A stretch of DNA of 64,000 bases from Ramlibacter tataouinensis (GTDB lineage Bacteria; Pseudomonadota; Gammaproteobacteria; Burkholderiales; Burkholderiaceae_C): assembly GCF_001580455.1 (NCBI RefSeq), contig NZ_CP010951.1:3931001-3995000 (forward strand). Reading direction: 5' to 3'. Positions 44,100 to 51,818 of this stretch are shown one piece after another. The stretch's first letter is position 1. Each line of letters opens with the position of its first letter. A model generated the notes under the pieces. It was not told the origin of the DNA. It ran no database searches and saw only the letters and a program-made list of their open reading frames with translations. A program made the translations under genes and the position numbers.

Positions 44100-44288
44100 T
44101 CAGAAGAAGAGCTTTCCTGCGAGGAGATCCGACAGCTGGCTGAAGAAGGAGCGGGTGAATCGACTGCTAGTCAACATCGGCGTGAAGACCAGGACCAGCG
44201 CGACCACGACCAGCTTGACCAGTGCGTACTCGATCGCCTGGTCGTGGTCCTTGAGTCGCGACTTCTCGGGCTTGGTCGTCATGGTCAT
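44100..44288 (-). CDS. Small Flp-like protein lacking the cleavage glycine
   Basis: 62 residues. LKDHDQAIEYALVKLVVVAL lines up with the pilin EEDGAQVIEYALIIAVVSI of the gene before it. Both keep IEYAL, but the Gly at the peptidase site is His here, and a Lys interrupts the membrane helix. The C-terminal 25 residues are FTPMLTSSRFTRSFFSQLSD. Probably a membrane protein of the Tad apparatus that is not processed as a pilin. Start at 44288 or 44282. It sits between flp and tadG, separated from flp by a strong hairpin. Confidence 0.65.
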   Translation of the reverse strand: MTMTTKPEKSRLKDHDQAIEYALVKLVVVALVLVFTPMLTSSRFTRSFFSQLSDLLAGKLFF

Positions 44289-44334
44289 TTCCCTTCGAGC
44301 GGCGCAGATCAGGTCGGTGCAAGTGACTCCGGTG

Positions 44335-44367
44335 GGGTCCATTCGCCCGGAATGGGCGAATGGACCC
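44335..44367 (-). promoter_or_regulatory. 14-bp perfect stem-loop after flp
   Basis: GGGTCCATTCGCCC and its exact complement enclose a 5-base loop. It lies 19 bases downstream of the flp stop. No T tract follows on the transcribed strand, so it is more likely a 3'-end stabiliser or partial terminator that raises flp over downstream genes than a full intrinsic terminator. Confidence 0.65.
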
Positions 44368-44385
44368 GCCCGTTGGTTCTCTCGA

Positions 44386-44577
44386 TCAGCTGCAGGAGGA
44401 GGTCGTGGTGCCGGTCAGGCAGTTGGTCACCCGGTTGATGAAGGCCGAGAAGCCGGTGCCGTTGGTCAGGCCGCGCAGGGCGATGACGATGAAGATGGAC
44501 ACGACGGCGATGATCAGCGCGTATTCGATGACTTGCGCGCCGTCTTCTTCCCGCAAGAATTTGACGATTTGGTTCAT
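44386..44577 (-). CDS. flp: Flp-type major prepilin
   Basis: 63 residues from the ATG at 44577, which has AAGGTG 6 bases upstream; the GTG 9 bases earlier is less likely. The leader ends FLREEDG, and the mature pilin starts AQVIEYALIIAVVSIFIV, with Glu5 and Tyr6 of the Flp motif. The rest is short, with Cys residues near the end (NRVTNCLTGTT...SC). It is cleaved by TadV and polymerised into the pilus. A 132-base spacer upstream could hold its own promoter, though none is evident. Confidence 0.93.
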   Translation of the reverse strand: MNQIVKFLREEDGAQVIEYALIIAVVSIFIVIALRGLTNGTGFSAFINRVTNCLTGTTTSSCS

Positions 44578-44709
44578 TGAGTTCACCTTGAAGTGAGATG
44601 AAAGAAAAGATGGTTTGTTTCTGGGAAAAGGTACGGGTCATCTAATCCATGCGCTCTCCTTTCCGGAAACCTGTCTGGATTGGGTCACTGCGATTCGCAG
44701 GCGATGCCG

Positions 44710-44982
44710 TCAATTGCCGCCGCCCACCGAGCCGCCGATGTTGATGACGTTGACGACCGGCGGCGGCGCCTTGAACGAGTCCTGGTAGCGACCATGGGCC
44801 TCGGCCGCAGCCTTGCCGTCCATGCCGATGGCGGCCTGGACCGGTGCTGGATTCGGATTCGCGGTCATCTGCTGCTTGGCCTGGTTGACGGCTTCACCGA
44901 AACGCATGTCGTATTGCGGCGTCGGCGAGACCGCGCAGGCGCCAAGCAGTGCGACGGGGATGAGGGCGAGAAGTCTTTGCAT
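44710..44982 (-). CDS. Small lipoprotein of the Tad locus
   Basis: 90 residues from the ATG at 44982. Signal peptide with lipobox ALLGAC at about residue 17. The mature part has YDMRFGEAVNQAKQQM, DGKAAAEAHGRYQDSF and a Gly-rich tail. Proteins with the DGKAA...YxxSF pattern are found next to the secretin gene in Burkholderiales Tad loci; a role as pilotin or secretin partner (RcpB-like) is plausible. It lies 12 bases after the secretin stop. Confidence 0.72.
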   Translation of the reverse strand: MQRLLALIPVALLGACAVSPTPQYDMRFGEAVNQAKQQMTANPNPAPVQAAIGMDGKAAAEAHGRYQDSFKAPPPVVNVINIGGSVGGGN

Positions 44983-44994
44983 GGCGTGCACTCC

Positions 44995-47577
44995 TTAGTT
45001 CGCGGCTGCGGGCTTGGCTTCGGGCTGCGAGGCCGGCTCCGGCTGCAGGACCGGGTCAGGTTGAGGTGCAGCGACGGCGAGCTGCGTCTCGAACGGCGCG
45101 ATCTGCTTGGTGGTCAGCTTGAGGGGGCGCTTGCCTGAGAACTGAGCGGACTTTTCCACTGGCGCAGGCAGCGCAGCTGCCTCGAGCTTGGTCGGTTCAG
45201 TGACGGGCGCGGTCTGCGCAGGCTGTGCGATCGGTTCGGGTTGTGCGACTGCCGCGGGTTGCGCGACCGGTTCGGGTTGTGCAACCGGCGTGGGCTGCGC
45301 CACCGGCTCGGGTTGTGCAACCGACGTCGGCTGTGCAACCGGCTCGGGCTGTGCAACCGGCGTGGGCTGCGCCACCGGCTCGGGTTGTGCAACCGGCGTC
45401 GGCTGCGCAACCGGCTCGGGCTGAGCGACCGGCGTGGGTTGCGCGACCGGTTCGGGTTGTGCAACCGGCGTGGGCTGCGCAACCGGCTCGGGCTGGGCGA
45501 CCGGCTCGGGCTGAGCGACCGGCGCGGGTTGCGCGACCGCAGTGGGTTGCACAACTGGCTCGGGTTGTGCCGGCGTGGGCTGCACCACCGGAGCGGACTG
45601 CGCCACCGGAGCAGGCTGCGCCACCGGGGCAGGCTGCGCGACCGGTGCGGGCTGCGCGACCGGTGCGGGCTGTGCGACTGGAGCGGGCTGCGCGACTGGA
45701 GCCGGCCGCGCGATCGGAGCGGGCTGCGCGACCGGAGCCGGCTGCGCGACCGGAGCCGGCTGCGCGACCGGAGCCGGCTGCGCCACCGGAGCCGGCTGCG
45801 CCACCGGAGCCGGCTGCGCCACCGGAGCGGGCTGCGCCAACGGAGCGGGCTGCGCGACGGGTGCGGGCTGCGCGACGGGTGCGGGCTGCGCGACGGGCGC
45901 GGGCTGCGCGACGGGCGCGGGCAGGGCCAGCTCCACCTTGGCTTGTGCGGGTCGGGCGAGCGGCTCGCGCTTGGCCGTCTCCTGGGGCTGCCGCTCCGAA
46001 GCCGGTGGCGTGAGCGCGCCGGTGCTGGCCGGACGGGCGGGCGGCGCGGTAGGCGCAGGTGCGGTCGGCAGCGGTGCAGGCGCGGCCGGCAGCGGCCGCG
46101 TGCCTTCGGCCTTGCCGTTGATGAACGCGTCGTTGGAATTCGGCGGCACATGGACGTCCGTCGGCAGCAAGACCGGCCCGATGATCGGTTTCACCAGGCG
46201 CGGCGTGACCACGAACATCAGCTCGGATTGGTCGGTCTGGAATTCCGTCGAGCGGAACAGCGCGCCGACGACCGGCGTCTCACCCAAGCCGGGGAACTTC
46301 TTCATCGCTTCGGCGAAGTTGTTCTTGATCAGGCCGGCCACCGCGAAGGTCTGGCCGTCGCCCAGTTGCACCGTGGTATCCACCCGGCGCGTCGTGAGCG
46401 AGGGCAGTACGGCGGTGACGCCGTTGATCGTGGTGAAGGGCGAACCCGTCTGCGACAGTTCGGACACCTCGGACGTGACCTTGAGGTTCACGCGTCCATC
46501 CAACACGGTGGGCGTGAACTTCAGTCCGATACCGAATTCCTTTTCTTCCAGCGAGATGACCGGGAACGCCGTTCCCGTACTGCTTTGCGAGACAGGGATG
46601 AAGATCTTGCCGCCGGACAGGAAGCTCGCCGACTGGCCGCTGACCGCCATGATGGTCGGCTCGGCCAGGATCCGCACGATGCCATCGTCCTTCTGGCCAT
46701 CGACCGTAATCGTTCCGGTGCCGATGCGCAGCGCCTGCGCCAACCCGCTGCCGCCGCTCAGGAAACTGGAAAGCAAGGTGTAGGTGTTGAGGCCGTTGCT
46801 GTAGCTCTTCTGTACGTTGAGGCTCGCGCCCAGCTTGCTCAGCAGGTTCTTGCTGACCTCGGCGATCTTCACTTCCAGCATCACCTGCTGCGGGCTGGTC
46901 ACCCGTAGCAGGTTCACGACCTTCTTGCCGTCGCCGTAGGAACTGGCCAGGCTGAGAATCTGGTCCAGCTTCACCGTGTCGCTCACGCTGCCGGTCAGGA
47001 CGATGCTGTTCTCGGCGCCGCGGACCTTGACGCCGCTTTCGTCCGGCATCAGCTCGCCAAGCTTGGCCTGCAGCGTGTCGGGGTCGATGGTCACGACGAT
47101 ATCCTTCACCGCGCAGCGGCCATCCGTGCCCTGGATGATCATGTTCATGGAGCCGGTCTTGCGGCCCAGGAGGAACAGGTCGGTGGGGCTCAGGAGCGTG
47201 AATTCCGTGTCGGCCACACCCATCGCTTCGCCAAGGGTCGGCGGGGGCGGAGGCGGCATGGCCCCTGGCACGCCGCCTGGCGGGACACGCGCCACGGGCG
47301 GCGTGTCGATCGGCCGGCCGGCGCGATTCGACGCCTGCCCGCCAACCACAATGCGCGCGGCGGGGTAGTCGAGGCGAAGCACCTGCGACTTGCCCAGGGC
47401 CAGGCGGATCGGCGGATCGGTGGTAACGGTAGTGCAGGGCCGCAGCGCGGGGCTGCTCGCCGTGGCCGGGCGTGCAGCTCGCGGCCCGGACGCAGGCGCT
47501 TGCTGCGCGAGGGCGACGGTGCCGACGGCGCACATGGCCACCAGGGCCAATTGCGATACGCGGAAAGAGTTTTTCAT
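44995..47577 (-). CDS. rcpA: Tad pilus secretin (CpaC/RcpA) with long Pro-rich repeat tail
   Basis: 860 residues, far longer than the usual ~450-500. Residues 1-25 are a signal peptide. Residues about 55-160 are the pilus N-domain (PIRLALGKSQVLRLDYP), about 165-240 a BON/secretin N1-type domain, and about 240-470 the secretin barrel (TSPQQVMLEVKIAEVSKN, AEPTIMAVSGQSASFLSGG, EKEFGIGLKFTP and SELMFVVTPRLV). From about 550 the chain becomes ~38 hexapeptides of type PAPVAQ / PEPVAQ / PTPVAQ, then a 75-residue tail. The barrel forms the outer-membrane pore; the tail is predicted disordered. Confidence 0.92.
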   Translation of the reverse strand: MKNSFRVSQLALVAMCAVGTVALAQQAPASGPRAARPATASSPALRPCTTVTTDPPIRLALGKSQVLRLDYPAARIVVGGQASNRAGRPIDTPPVARVPPGGVPGAMPPPPPPTLGEAMGVADTEFTLLSPTDLFLLGRKTGSMNMIIQGTDGRCAVKDIVVTIDPDTLQAKLGELMPDESGVKVRGAENSIVLTGSVSDTVKLDQILSLASSYGDGKKVVNLLRVTSPQQVMLEVKIAEVSKNLLSKLGASLNVQKSYSNGLNTYTLLSSFLSGGSGLAQALRIGTGTITVDGQKDDGIVRILAEPTIMAVSGQSASFLSGGKIFIPVSQSSTGTAFPVISLEEKEFGIGLKFTPTVLDGRVNLKVTSEVSELSQTGSPFTTINGVTAVLPSLTTRRVDTTVQLGDGQTFAVAGLIKNNFAEAMKKFPGLGETPVVGALFRSTEFQTDQSELMFVVTPRLVKPIIGPVLLPTDVHVPPNSNDAFINGKAEGTRPLPAAPAPLPTAPAPTAPPARPASTGALTPPASERQPQETAKREPLARPAQAKVELALPAPVAQPAPVAQPAPVAQPAPVAQPAPLAQPAPVAQPAPVAQPAPVAQPAPVAQPAPVAQPAPVAQPAPIARPAPVAQPAPVAQPAPVAQPAPVAQPAPVAQPAPVAQSAPVVQPTPAQPEPVVQPTAVAQPAPVAQPEPVAQPEPVAQPTPVAQPEPVAQPTPVAQPEPVAQPTPVAQPEPVAQPTPVAQPEPVAQPTSVAQPEPVAQPTPVAQPEPVAQPAAVAQPEPIAQPAQTAPVTEPTKLEAAALPAPVEKSAQFSGKRPLKLTTKQIAPFETQLAVAAPQPDPVLQPEPASQPEAKPAAAN
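45222..45920 (-). repeat. In-frame 18-bp tandem repeat encoding PxPVAQ hexapeptides
   Basis: About 38 hexads plus one pentad. The half nearer the barrel is nearly uniform PAPVAQ; the half nearer the C-terminus alternates PEPVAQ and PTPVAQ, so its real unit is 36 bp. The repeat is GC-rich and free of stops in other frames, which creates long false reading frames on the opposite strand. Unit number is likely to vary between strains. Confidence 0.93.
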
Positions 47578-47620
47578 GTGGGCTCCCTGAGAGGGTTCTT
47601 TTTCTTCGACCGGCGGCCTG

Positions 47621-48487
47621 CTAGAAGCAGTTGGCCGTCAACGTTCCGTTGCGGATCACTTCCACGCAGATCGAAGGCTCCTTGGCGGGCGCAGGCGCCG
47701 TGGGTGCGGGCCGCGGGCGGGCCACCACCGGGGTCGGCTTCGGGGCCGATGCGGCCACGACCTTGGTGTCGGCCACCTCGCGCAGCTTGAGCAACTGGTT
47801 CTTGGTGACGCCGCTGGTGGACGCCATCTTCTTGTCGAGCTGGTTGCGCAGCACCAGCGACAGCGAGCCGACGCTGCGCGCGAGGTCGAGCTTTTCGGCG
47901 TCTTCCGGCGAGAGCTCGAGCGTGACCGCGCTCACCACCTTGGGCTTGGTGTCGTCGCGGCTGGCTTCCTGCGCCACCGCCAGCACCAGAACCTGCTCCA
48001 GCACCGTCATGCTCACCGGGCTCGGAGGCTCGCCCTTTTTGGAGGATTCAACCTGCGAATTGACCATGACATCGACGTAGTTGCCGGGCAGCGCGAAGCC
48101 GGCCACGCCAATCACGTCGTTGACGCGCACCGTCATCGCTCGCTTGCCCTCGGCGATCACTGCGGAAAGTCCGCCCTGTGTGCCGGCAGGAGCGAGCTTG
48201 CGTTCCAGGATGGCGTCGCCGCGCAGCAGGCCGACCTTCAGCACCCGGTCCTGGACGTCCTTGATGTCATTGAACGCACCCTCCGGCGTGGAGCCGGTCG
48301 GCCAGTCCACCATCGTGAGCATCTGGGCGTTGATCTTGCTGCCCAGCTCGATGTCGACGGCGGCGACCACGACCTTCTGCGACGCCACTGTGGCCCGCTC
48401 GGATACCCAGCCGGCCGCGTAGAGGGCCGCGGCCAGGCCGGCGATGATCGCCAGCGCCAGCAGGCCCAATGCCTTCATGTTTCTCAT
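47621..48487 (-). CDS. rcpC: Tad pilus assembly protein CpaB/RcpC
   Basis: 288 residues (285 from the second Met). One N-terminal membrane helix (ALGLLALAIIAGLAAALYAAG), then a SAF-type domain (VVVAAVDIELGSKINAQML, GDAILERKLAP) and the RcpC domain with RVNDVIGVAGFALPGNYVDV. The C-terminal region is Pro/Ala-rich and ends with CVEVIRNGTLTANCF, two Cys that may pair. It is thought to organise the periplasmic side of the secretin. 43 bases separate it from the secretin gene. Confidence 0.9.
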   Translation of the reverse strand: MRNMKALGLLALAIIAGLAAALYAAGWVSERATVASQKVVVAAVDIELGSKINAQMLTMVDWPTGSTPEGAFNDIKDVQDRVLKVGLLRGDAILERKLAPAGTQGGLSAVIAEGKRAMTVRVNDVIGVAGFALPGNYVDVMVNSQVESSKKGEPPSPVSMTVLEQVLVLAVAQEASRDDTKPKVVSAVTLELSPEDAEKLDLARSVGSLSLVLRNQLDKKMASTSGVTKNQLLKLREVADTKVVAASAPKPTPVVARPRPAPTAPAPAKEPSICVEVIRNGTLTANCF

Positions 48488-48517
48488 CCTGATCTCCTTG
48501 ACGCTCTTGGTTGCTGA

Positions 48518-49078
48518 TCAATGAATCACGTAGACCCACAGGAGCCACGCGTACGTGCCGGCGCACACGCAGATCCCATACGGCAGCCTGCCGATCGATG
48601 AAATGAGCCCCAGCTGCGGACGTTCGCCGTGAACCGCCGCCAGGGCCGTGAGCTGCATGAGGTCGCGTGCGTTGAGCACCATGCGAGCGACGCTGCGTCG
48701 CCACATGGCGAAGCCAATGGCGACGATTCCGCCCACGATCAAAGTGCACAGGATCGCGAACAGCACGTGCGGCAGGCCGAGGAAGGCACCTACGGCCGCC
48801 ATCAGCTTGATGTCACCTGCGCCCGTCATTCCCATCGCGTACAAAGGGAGCAGCACGATCAGCCCCGTTCCCGCGCCCAGCAGCGACTCAAAAAAGCCGA
48901 TGCCTTCCGGCAGCACGCTCATGGTCAGGCCGACGGCGGCACCGCCCAGCGTCAGCCAGTTCGGCAGGCGGAAAGTGCGCCAGTCGATCACGGCGGCCGC
49001 GAGCAGCATGGCGTCGAGCACGAGAAGTGCCACGACGGGTTGCGTCAGTGCGTGCGGAATCAGGTTCAGTTGGAGCAT
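48518..49078 (-). CDS. tadV: Tad prepilin peptidase TadV/CpaA
   Basis: 186 residues with about six membrane helices, type IV prepilin peptidase family. The two catalytic Asp are visible: VIDWRTFRLPN (about residue 33) and MTGAGDIKLMAAVGA (about 88), the second being the GxGD motif. It cleaves Flp and the TadE/F pseudopilins. It lacks the N-methylation domain of PilD, as usual for TadV. First pilus gene of the run. Confidence 0.92.
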   Translation of the reverse strand: MLQLNLIPHALTQPVVALLVLDAMLLAAAVIDWRTFRLPNWLTLGGAAVGLTMSVLPEGIGFFESLLGAGTGLIVLLPLYAMGMTGAGDIKLMAAVGAFLGLPHVLFAILCTLIVGGIVAIGFAMWRRSVARMVLNARDLMQLTALAAVHGERPQLGLISSIGRLPYGICVCAGTYAWLLWVYVIH

Positions 49079-49306
49079 GGTCTTGCTTGCTTCTTGAGAA
49101 TTCGTGGGCTTGCTGCTTCGGCGGAGGACTGCGGACGAATATAAAAATGGCCTCTCGCGCGGAAGTGGGCGCGTTCTCCCGATTTGCATGGGATGGGTCC
49201 CAGTGCGGGGCAGGAGGGAGCCTGTCGCGGGGATGCGCCTCAAAGGCGCAGGGGACCAGAGAGCGCCCTGCTGGAGGCGCCGCGTCCTCAGTAGATGTGC
49301 AAGGAG
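49079..49306. other. Leader region of the Tad operon
   Basis: 228 bases between the PilZ gene and tadV. On the reverse strand TATATT (about 49138-49143) could be a -10 box in an AT-rich patch, but nothing like TTGACA lies 16-18 bases upstream. Several short GC-rich inverted repeats are present (for example GCGCCTCAAAGGCGC near 49228-49242). I cannot tell whether the operon starts here or at the PilZ gene. Confidence 0.35.
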
Positions 49307-49588
49307 TCAGGCGAGCGGTTCGAGCCGCGGCGAGATCAGCCTGATGGCGATGCCCGTGTAGCCCTCGCGATGTTCCAGCCGGACGATCTGTCCCTCGGCC
49401 GAGAACTTCATGCGGCCTTCCACGAGATTCATCTCGAAGAACACCGTGCCCCCCATCAAGCGCTTCCCCTGGATCTCCAGGAACATTCCGGATGGGCTGA
49501 TGTCACGCGTTGTTGCCGCGCAACCGTTCGCGAGATGAAGCGGGAGAGCGATCAGCTCGCGCGGTTCGAGGCGTCGTTCACGGAACAT
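49307..49588 (-). CDS. PilZ domain protein
   Basis: 93 residues from the ATG at 49588 (MFRERRLEPRELIALPLHL). The c-di-GMP binding elements are present: the RxxxR-like arginines in RERRLEPRE at the very N-terminus and DISPSGMFLE (D-x-S-x-x-G). It is a single-domain receptor. Placed just before tadV in the same direction, it could link c-di-GMP levels to Tad pilus assembly. An in-frame start at 49636 would add 16 residues without PilZ homology. Confidence 0.82.
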   Translation of the reverse strand: MFRERRLEPRELIALPLHLANGCAATTRDISPSGMFLEIQGKRLMGGTVFFEMNLVEGRMKFSAEGQIVRLEHREGYTGIAIRLISPRLEPLA

Positions 49589-49835
49589 GTGAACGACTCT
49601 GGCGCTTGGAAGCAACACAGTCGTGGTTGCTTTCACCTTTTTTGGGCAGGAGCCCCTCCCGATTTCATCCCCTCGACCGAACAGTTCTGCGGCTCTTCAA
49701 CAGATGAGCAGACTTTCGGCAGCGCAGCCATATCGACAGGTTCCGCAACCTTTGCAAGCAATTGCAACATTGAAGGCCAAACGCGACAGGAAGTCACTAC
49801 GATGAGCCACGAAGCACAGCAGGGAGGTTCTTCTC
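49589..49835. other. Divergent intergenic region PilZ / LuxR-type regulator
   Basis: 247 bases. It is notably AT-richer than the flanks near 49625-49790. No perfect dyad of the kind bound by LuxR-type regulators was found. A ribosome site GGGAGG lies 7 bases before the regulator ATG. Promoters for both directions are expected here. Confidence 0.4.
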
Positions 49836-50516
49836 ATGCAGGGTTTTCGCATTAGCCCCGTTCAGGTTTACCTGGTCGCTCCGCCCATGGTGTCCTGGGG
49901 CCTTGAGCGTCTGGTGCAGACCGAGCACCCGCTTATGGAGTTGCTGGGAACGGGTTGCGACATCGATGTCGCGCTGGCGGCGCTGGCGAAGGAAGAACCC
50001 GACGTGATCGTGGTCGCGGTCGAGTCGCCTGCCGACTTGCCCCGGTTTGCCGACCTGCATTCGAAATGCAGCGCCAAGTTGCTCGTCGTTACGGGGTCGC
50101 AGGACACTGCCTTGCTGGACCAACTGGTGCTGGCCGGCGCGCGCGGCGTCGTCCGCACCTCGGACCCGCCCGCCGCGCTGATCAAGGCTATCGAGAAAGT
50201 GAATGCGGGCGAGTTGTGGATCGACCGCAGCGCCACCAGCCGCATCTTCATGGAAATGGCGCGGCAGAAGGCGGCCGATGCCAACGACCCCGAGAAGTCC
50301 AAGATCGCGACGCTGACCACGCGCGAGCGGCAGACGATCGCCGCGGTGGCGGGCGACGCCTCGGCGCCCGCCAAGGTGATCGCGCGCAGGCTCTGCATCA
50401 GCGAGCACACGCTGCGCAACCACCTGACGTCGATCTATAGCAAGCTGGAGCTGACCAGCCGGTTGGACCTGTACGCCTACGCGACCCGGCACCAGCTCAC
50501 GGAAACGGGACGCTAG
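49836..50516 (+). CDS. LuxR/NarL-type regulator with degenerate receiver
   Basis: 226 residues. The N-terminal ~125 residues have a receiver-like pattern, but where the phospho-accepting Asp is expected the sequence is PDVIVVAVESP, with Ala in its place, and the conserved Lys is Arg (GVVRTSDPP). The C-terminal HTH is intact: LTTRERQTIAAVAGDA, AKVIARRLCISEHTLRNHLTSIYSKLEL. It is probably a phosphorylation-independent DNA-binding regulator. It diverges from the PilZ-Tad run and has no sensor kinase nearby, so control of the Tad locus is a reasonable guess. Confidence 0.85.
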   Translation: MQGFRISPVQVYLVAPPMVSWGLERLVQTEHPLMELLGTGCDIDVALAALAKEEPDVIVVAVESPADLPRFADLHSKCSAKLLVVTGSQDTALLDQLVLAGARGVVRTSDPPAALIKAIEKVNAGELWIDRSATSRIFMEMARQKAADANDPEKSKIATLTTRERQTIAAVAGDASAPAKVIARRLCISEHTLRNHLTSIYSKLELTSRLDLYAYATRHQLTETGR

Positions 50517-50531
50517 GCCCCGGCCGCGGCG

Positions 50532-50852
50532 CTAGCCGCAACGCAGCTTGAGCACGCGCCCGCCGGCATCGAGCTCGACCGTCAGCCGGCGCCCATCGAA
50601 CTCCATCGTCACCATCTCGCCGGGCCGCACCACGCGCACCCGCTCGGCGCCGGTGCGTGCGCGCAGCTGCTCGGTCAGCCCGGCATCGAGCACACGCCCC
50701 AGCGCGAACTGCGCAGGCTGGGCATCGCAGGGGCTGGAGACTGGGTTCGACGGAGCGGGAGCGGGCGGCATGGCGGACGGCTGGGCACAGGCGGCGAACA
50801 GGCCCGCTGCAAGCAGGCCCAGGGCGCAGGCCAGGCGGCGGGGCGGGCTCAT
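50532..50852 (-). CDS. Peptidase inhibitor I78-like lipoprotein
   Basis: 106 residues. Signal peptide with lipobox GLFAAC (Cys about residue 21), then a Pro/Ala-rich linker. The domain starts at SPCDAQPAQFALGRVL and runs through RTGAERVRVVRPGEMVTMEFDGRRLTVELD to a terminal LRCG. Conserved landmarks of I78 are the first Cys, R-V-x-x-PG, RL-x-V-x-x-D and the final CG. Same family as the gene at 33383-33670, but with low identity. It converges with the LuxR-type gene. Confidence 0.75.
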   Translation of the reverse strand: MSPPRRLACALGLLAAGLFAACAQPSAMPPAPAPSNPVSSPCDAQPAQFALGRVLDAGLTEQLRARTGAERVRVVRPGEMVTMEFDGRRLTVELDAGGRVLKLRCG

Positions 50853-50954
50853 GGGGTCATTGTGCCCGGTTGATAAGATCAGCCCCAGACTCGGCCGTAT
50901 CGGCCGGAAGAAGAATCAAGAATCGGGCGTCCACGACGGAGCGGCCTGCTTGGC

Positions 50955-51800
50955 ATGACCTTCCTATCCATCCTCATCGCAACCTTGGGCGCGGGCATCG
51001 GCAGCGTGTGGCTCGCCGCCGGGCTGATGCGCATTGGCTCGCTCGGCCCAACGCGCGAGCATTCGACCTATGTCGGCCCGCGGCACCTGCTCAGCCTGGC
51101 GGCCGGGGCCCTGCTGGCCACGGCCTTCATGCACCTGCTGCCCGAGGCCTTCGAAAGCGGCGCCGGCGCGGACAAGCTGTTCACGACCCTGCTCGCCGGC
51201 GTCGTGTTCTTCTTCCTGCTCGACAAGGCCGAGCTCTGGCACCACGGGCATGAGCACCATCACGACACGCACGACCATCGCCACCTCCACGTCCATGCGC
51301 ATGCGCACGCCCACGAGGACAGGCATGGCCACGCACACCCTCCTTTGCGCTCCGGCGGCTGGGCGGTGATCACCGGCGACAGCGTGCATTGCTTCGGCGA
51401 CGGCATCCTGATCGCGTCGGCCTTCGTGGCCGACCCGCGACTGGGCTGGGTGGCTGCGCTGGCGGTGCTGGCGCACGAGGTGCCGCATCACATCGGCGAC
51501 CTGGCCGTGATGCGCATGACCAGCGCCAACCGCGGGGCGGCGCTGGCGAAGGTCTCTCTCGCAGGCGCGGTGACCGCGCTGGGCGGGGCCGCCGGGTACT
51601 GGCTGGTCGAGCGCCTGGTGGGCGGACTGCCGTACTTCCTCGTCGTGGCGAGCAGCAGCTTCGTCTATGTGGCGCTTGCCGACCTCGTGCCGCAGTTGCA
51701 ACAACGACTGTCCGCGCGCGAAACCGCGGTGCAGATCGCCTGGCTGCTGGTGGGCATCGGCATGGTCACCGGCGCCAGCCGGCTGGTGCACGCGCACTGA
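50955..51800 (+). CDS. ZIP family metal transporter
   Basis: 281 residues with eight predicted membrane segments. Between segments 3 and 4 is a His-rich cytoplasmic loop (HHGHEHHHDTHDHRHLHVHAH, about residues 97-117, then HEDRHGHAH), usual for zinc or iron sensing. Metal-site motifs are GDSVHCFGDG in segment 4 and HEVPHHIGD in segment 5. It likely imports Zn2+ or another divalent cation into the cytoplasm. Monocistronic; no Fur or Zur box was recognised upstream. Confidence 0.9.
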   Translation: MTFLSILIATLGAGIGSVWLAAGLMRIGSLGPTREHSTYVGPRHLLSLAAGALLATAFMHLLPEAFESGAGADKLFTTLLAGVVFFFLLDKAELWHHGHEHHHDTHDHRHLHVHAHAHAHEDRHGHAHPPLRSGGWAVITGDSVHCFGDGILIASAFVADPRLGWVAALAVLAHEVPHHIGDLAVMRMTSANRGAALAKVSLAGAVTALGGAAGYWLVERLVGGLPYFLVVASSSFVYVALADLVPQLQQRLSARETAVQIAWLLVGIGMVTGASRLVHAH

Positions 51801-51818
51801 CCATCCGGCCCCGTGCCG

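Noticed and set aside
44289..44385. Intrinsic terminator after flp
   Set aside because: The stem is perfect but the transcribed strand continues into CACCGGAG with no U-run, so it is listed as a hairpin instead.
45222..45920. CRISPR-like array (regular repeats)
   Set aside because: Units are contiguous 18-bp codon repeats with no spacers, in frame with the secretin gene, and no cas genes are near.
45188..46908. Long forward-strand reading frames through the repeat, coding for GCATGAGCATG-type or RPAPVAR-like polymers
   Set aside because: They are the antisense and out-of-frame reading of the PxPVAQ repeat. They arise because the 18-bp unit contains no stop in any frame.
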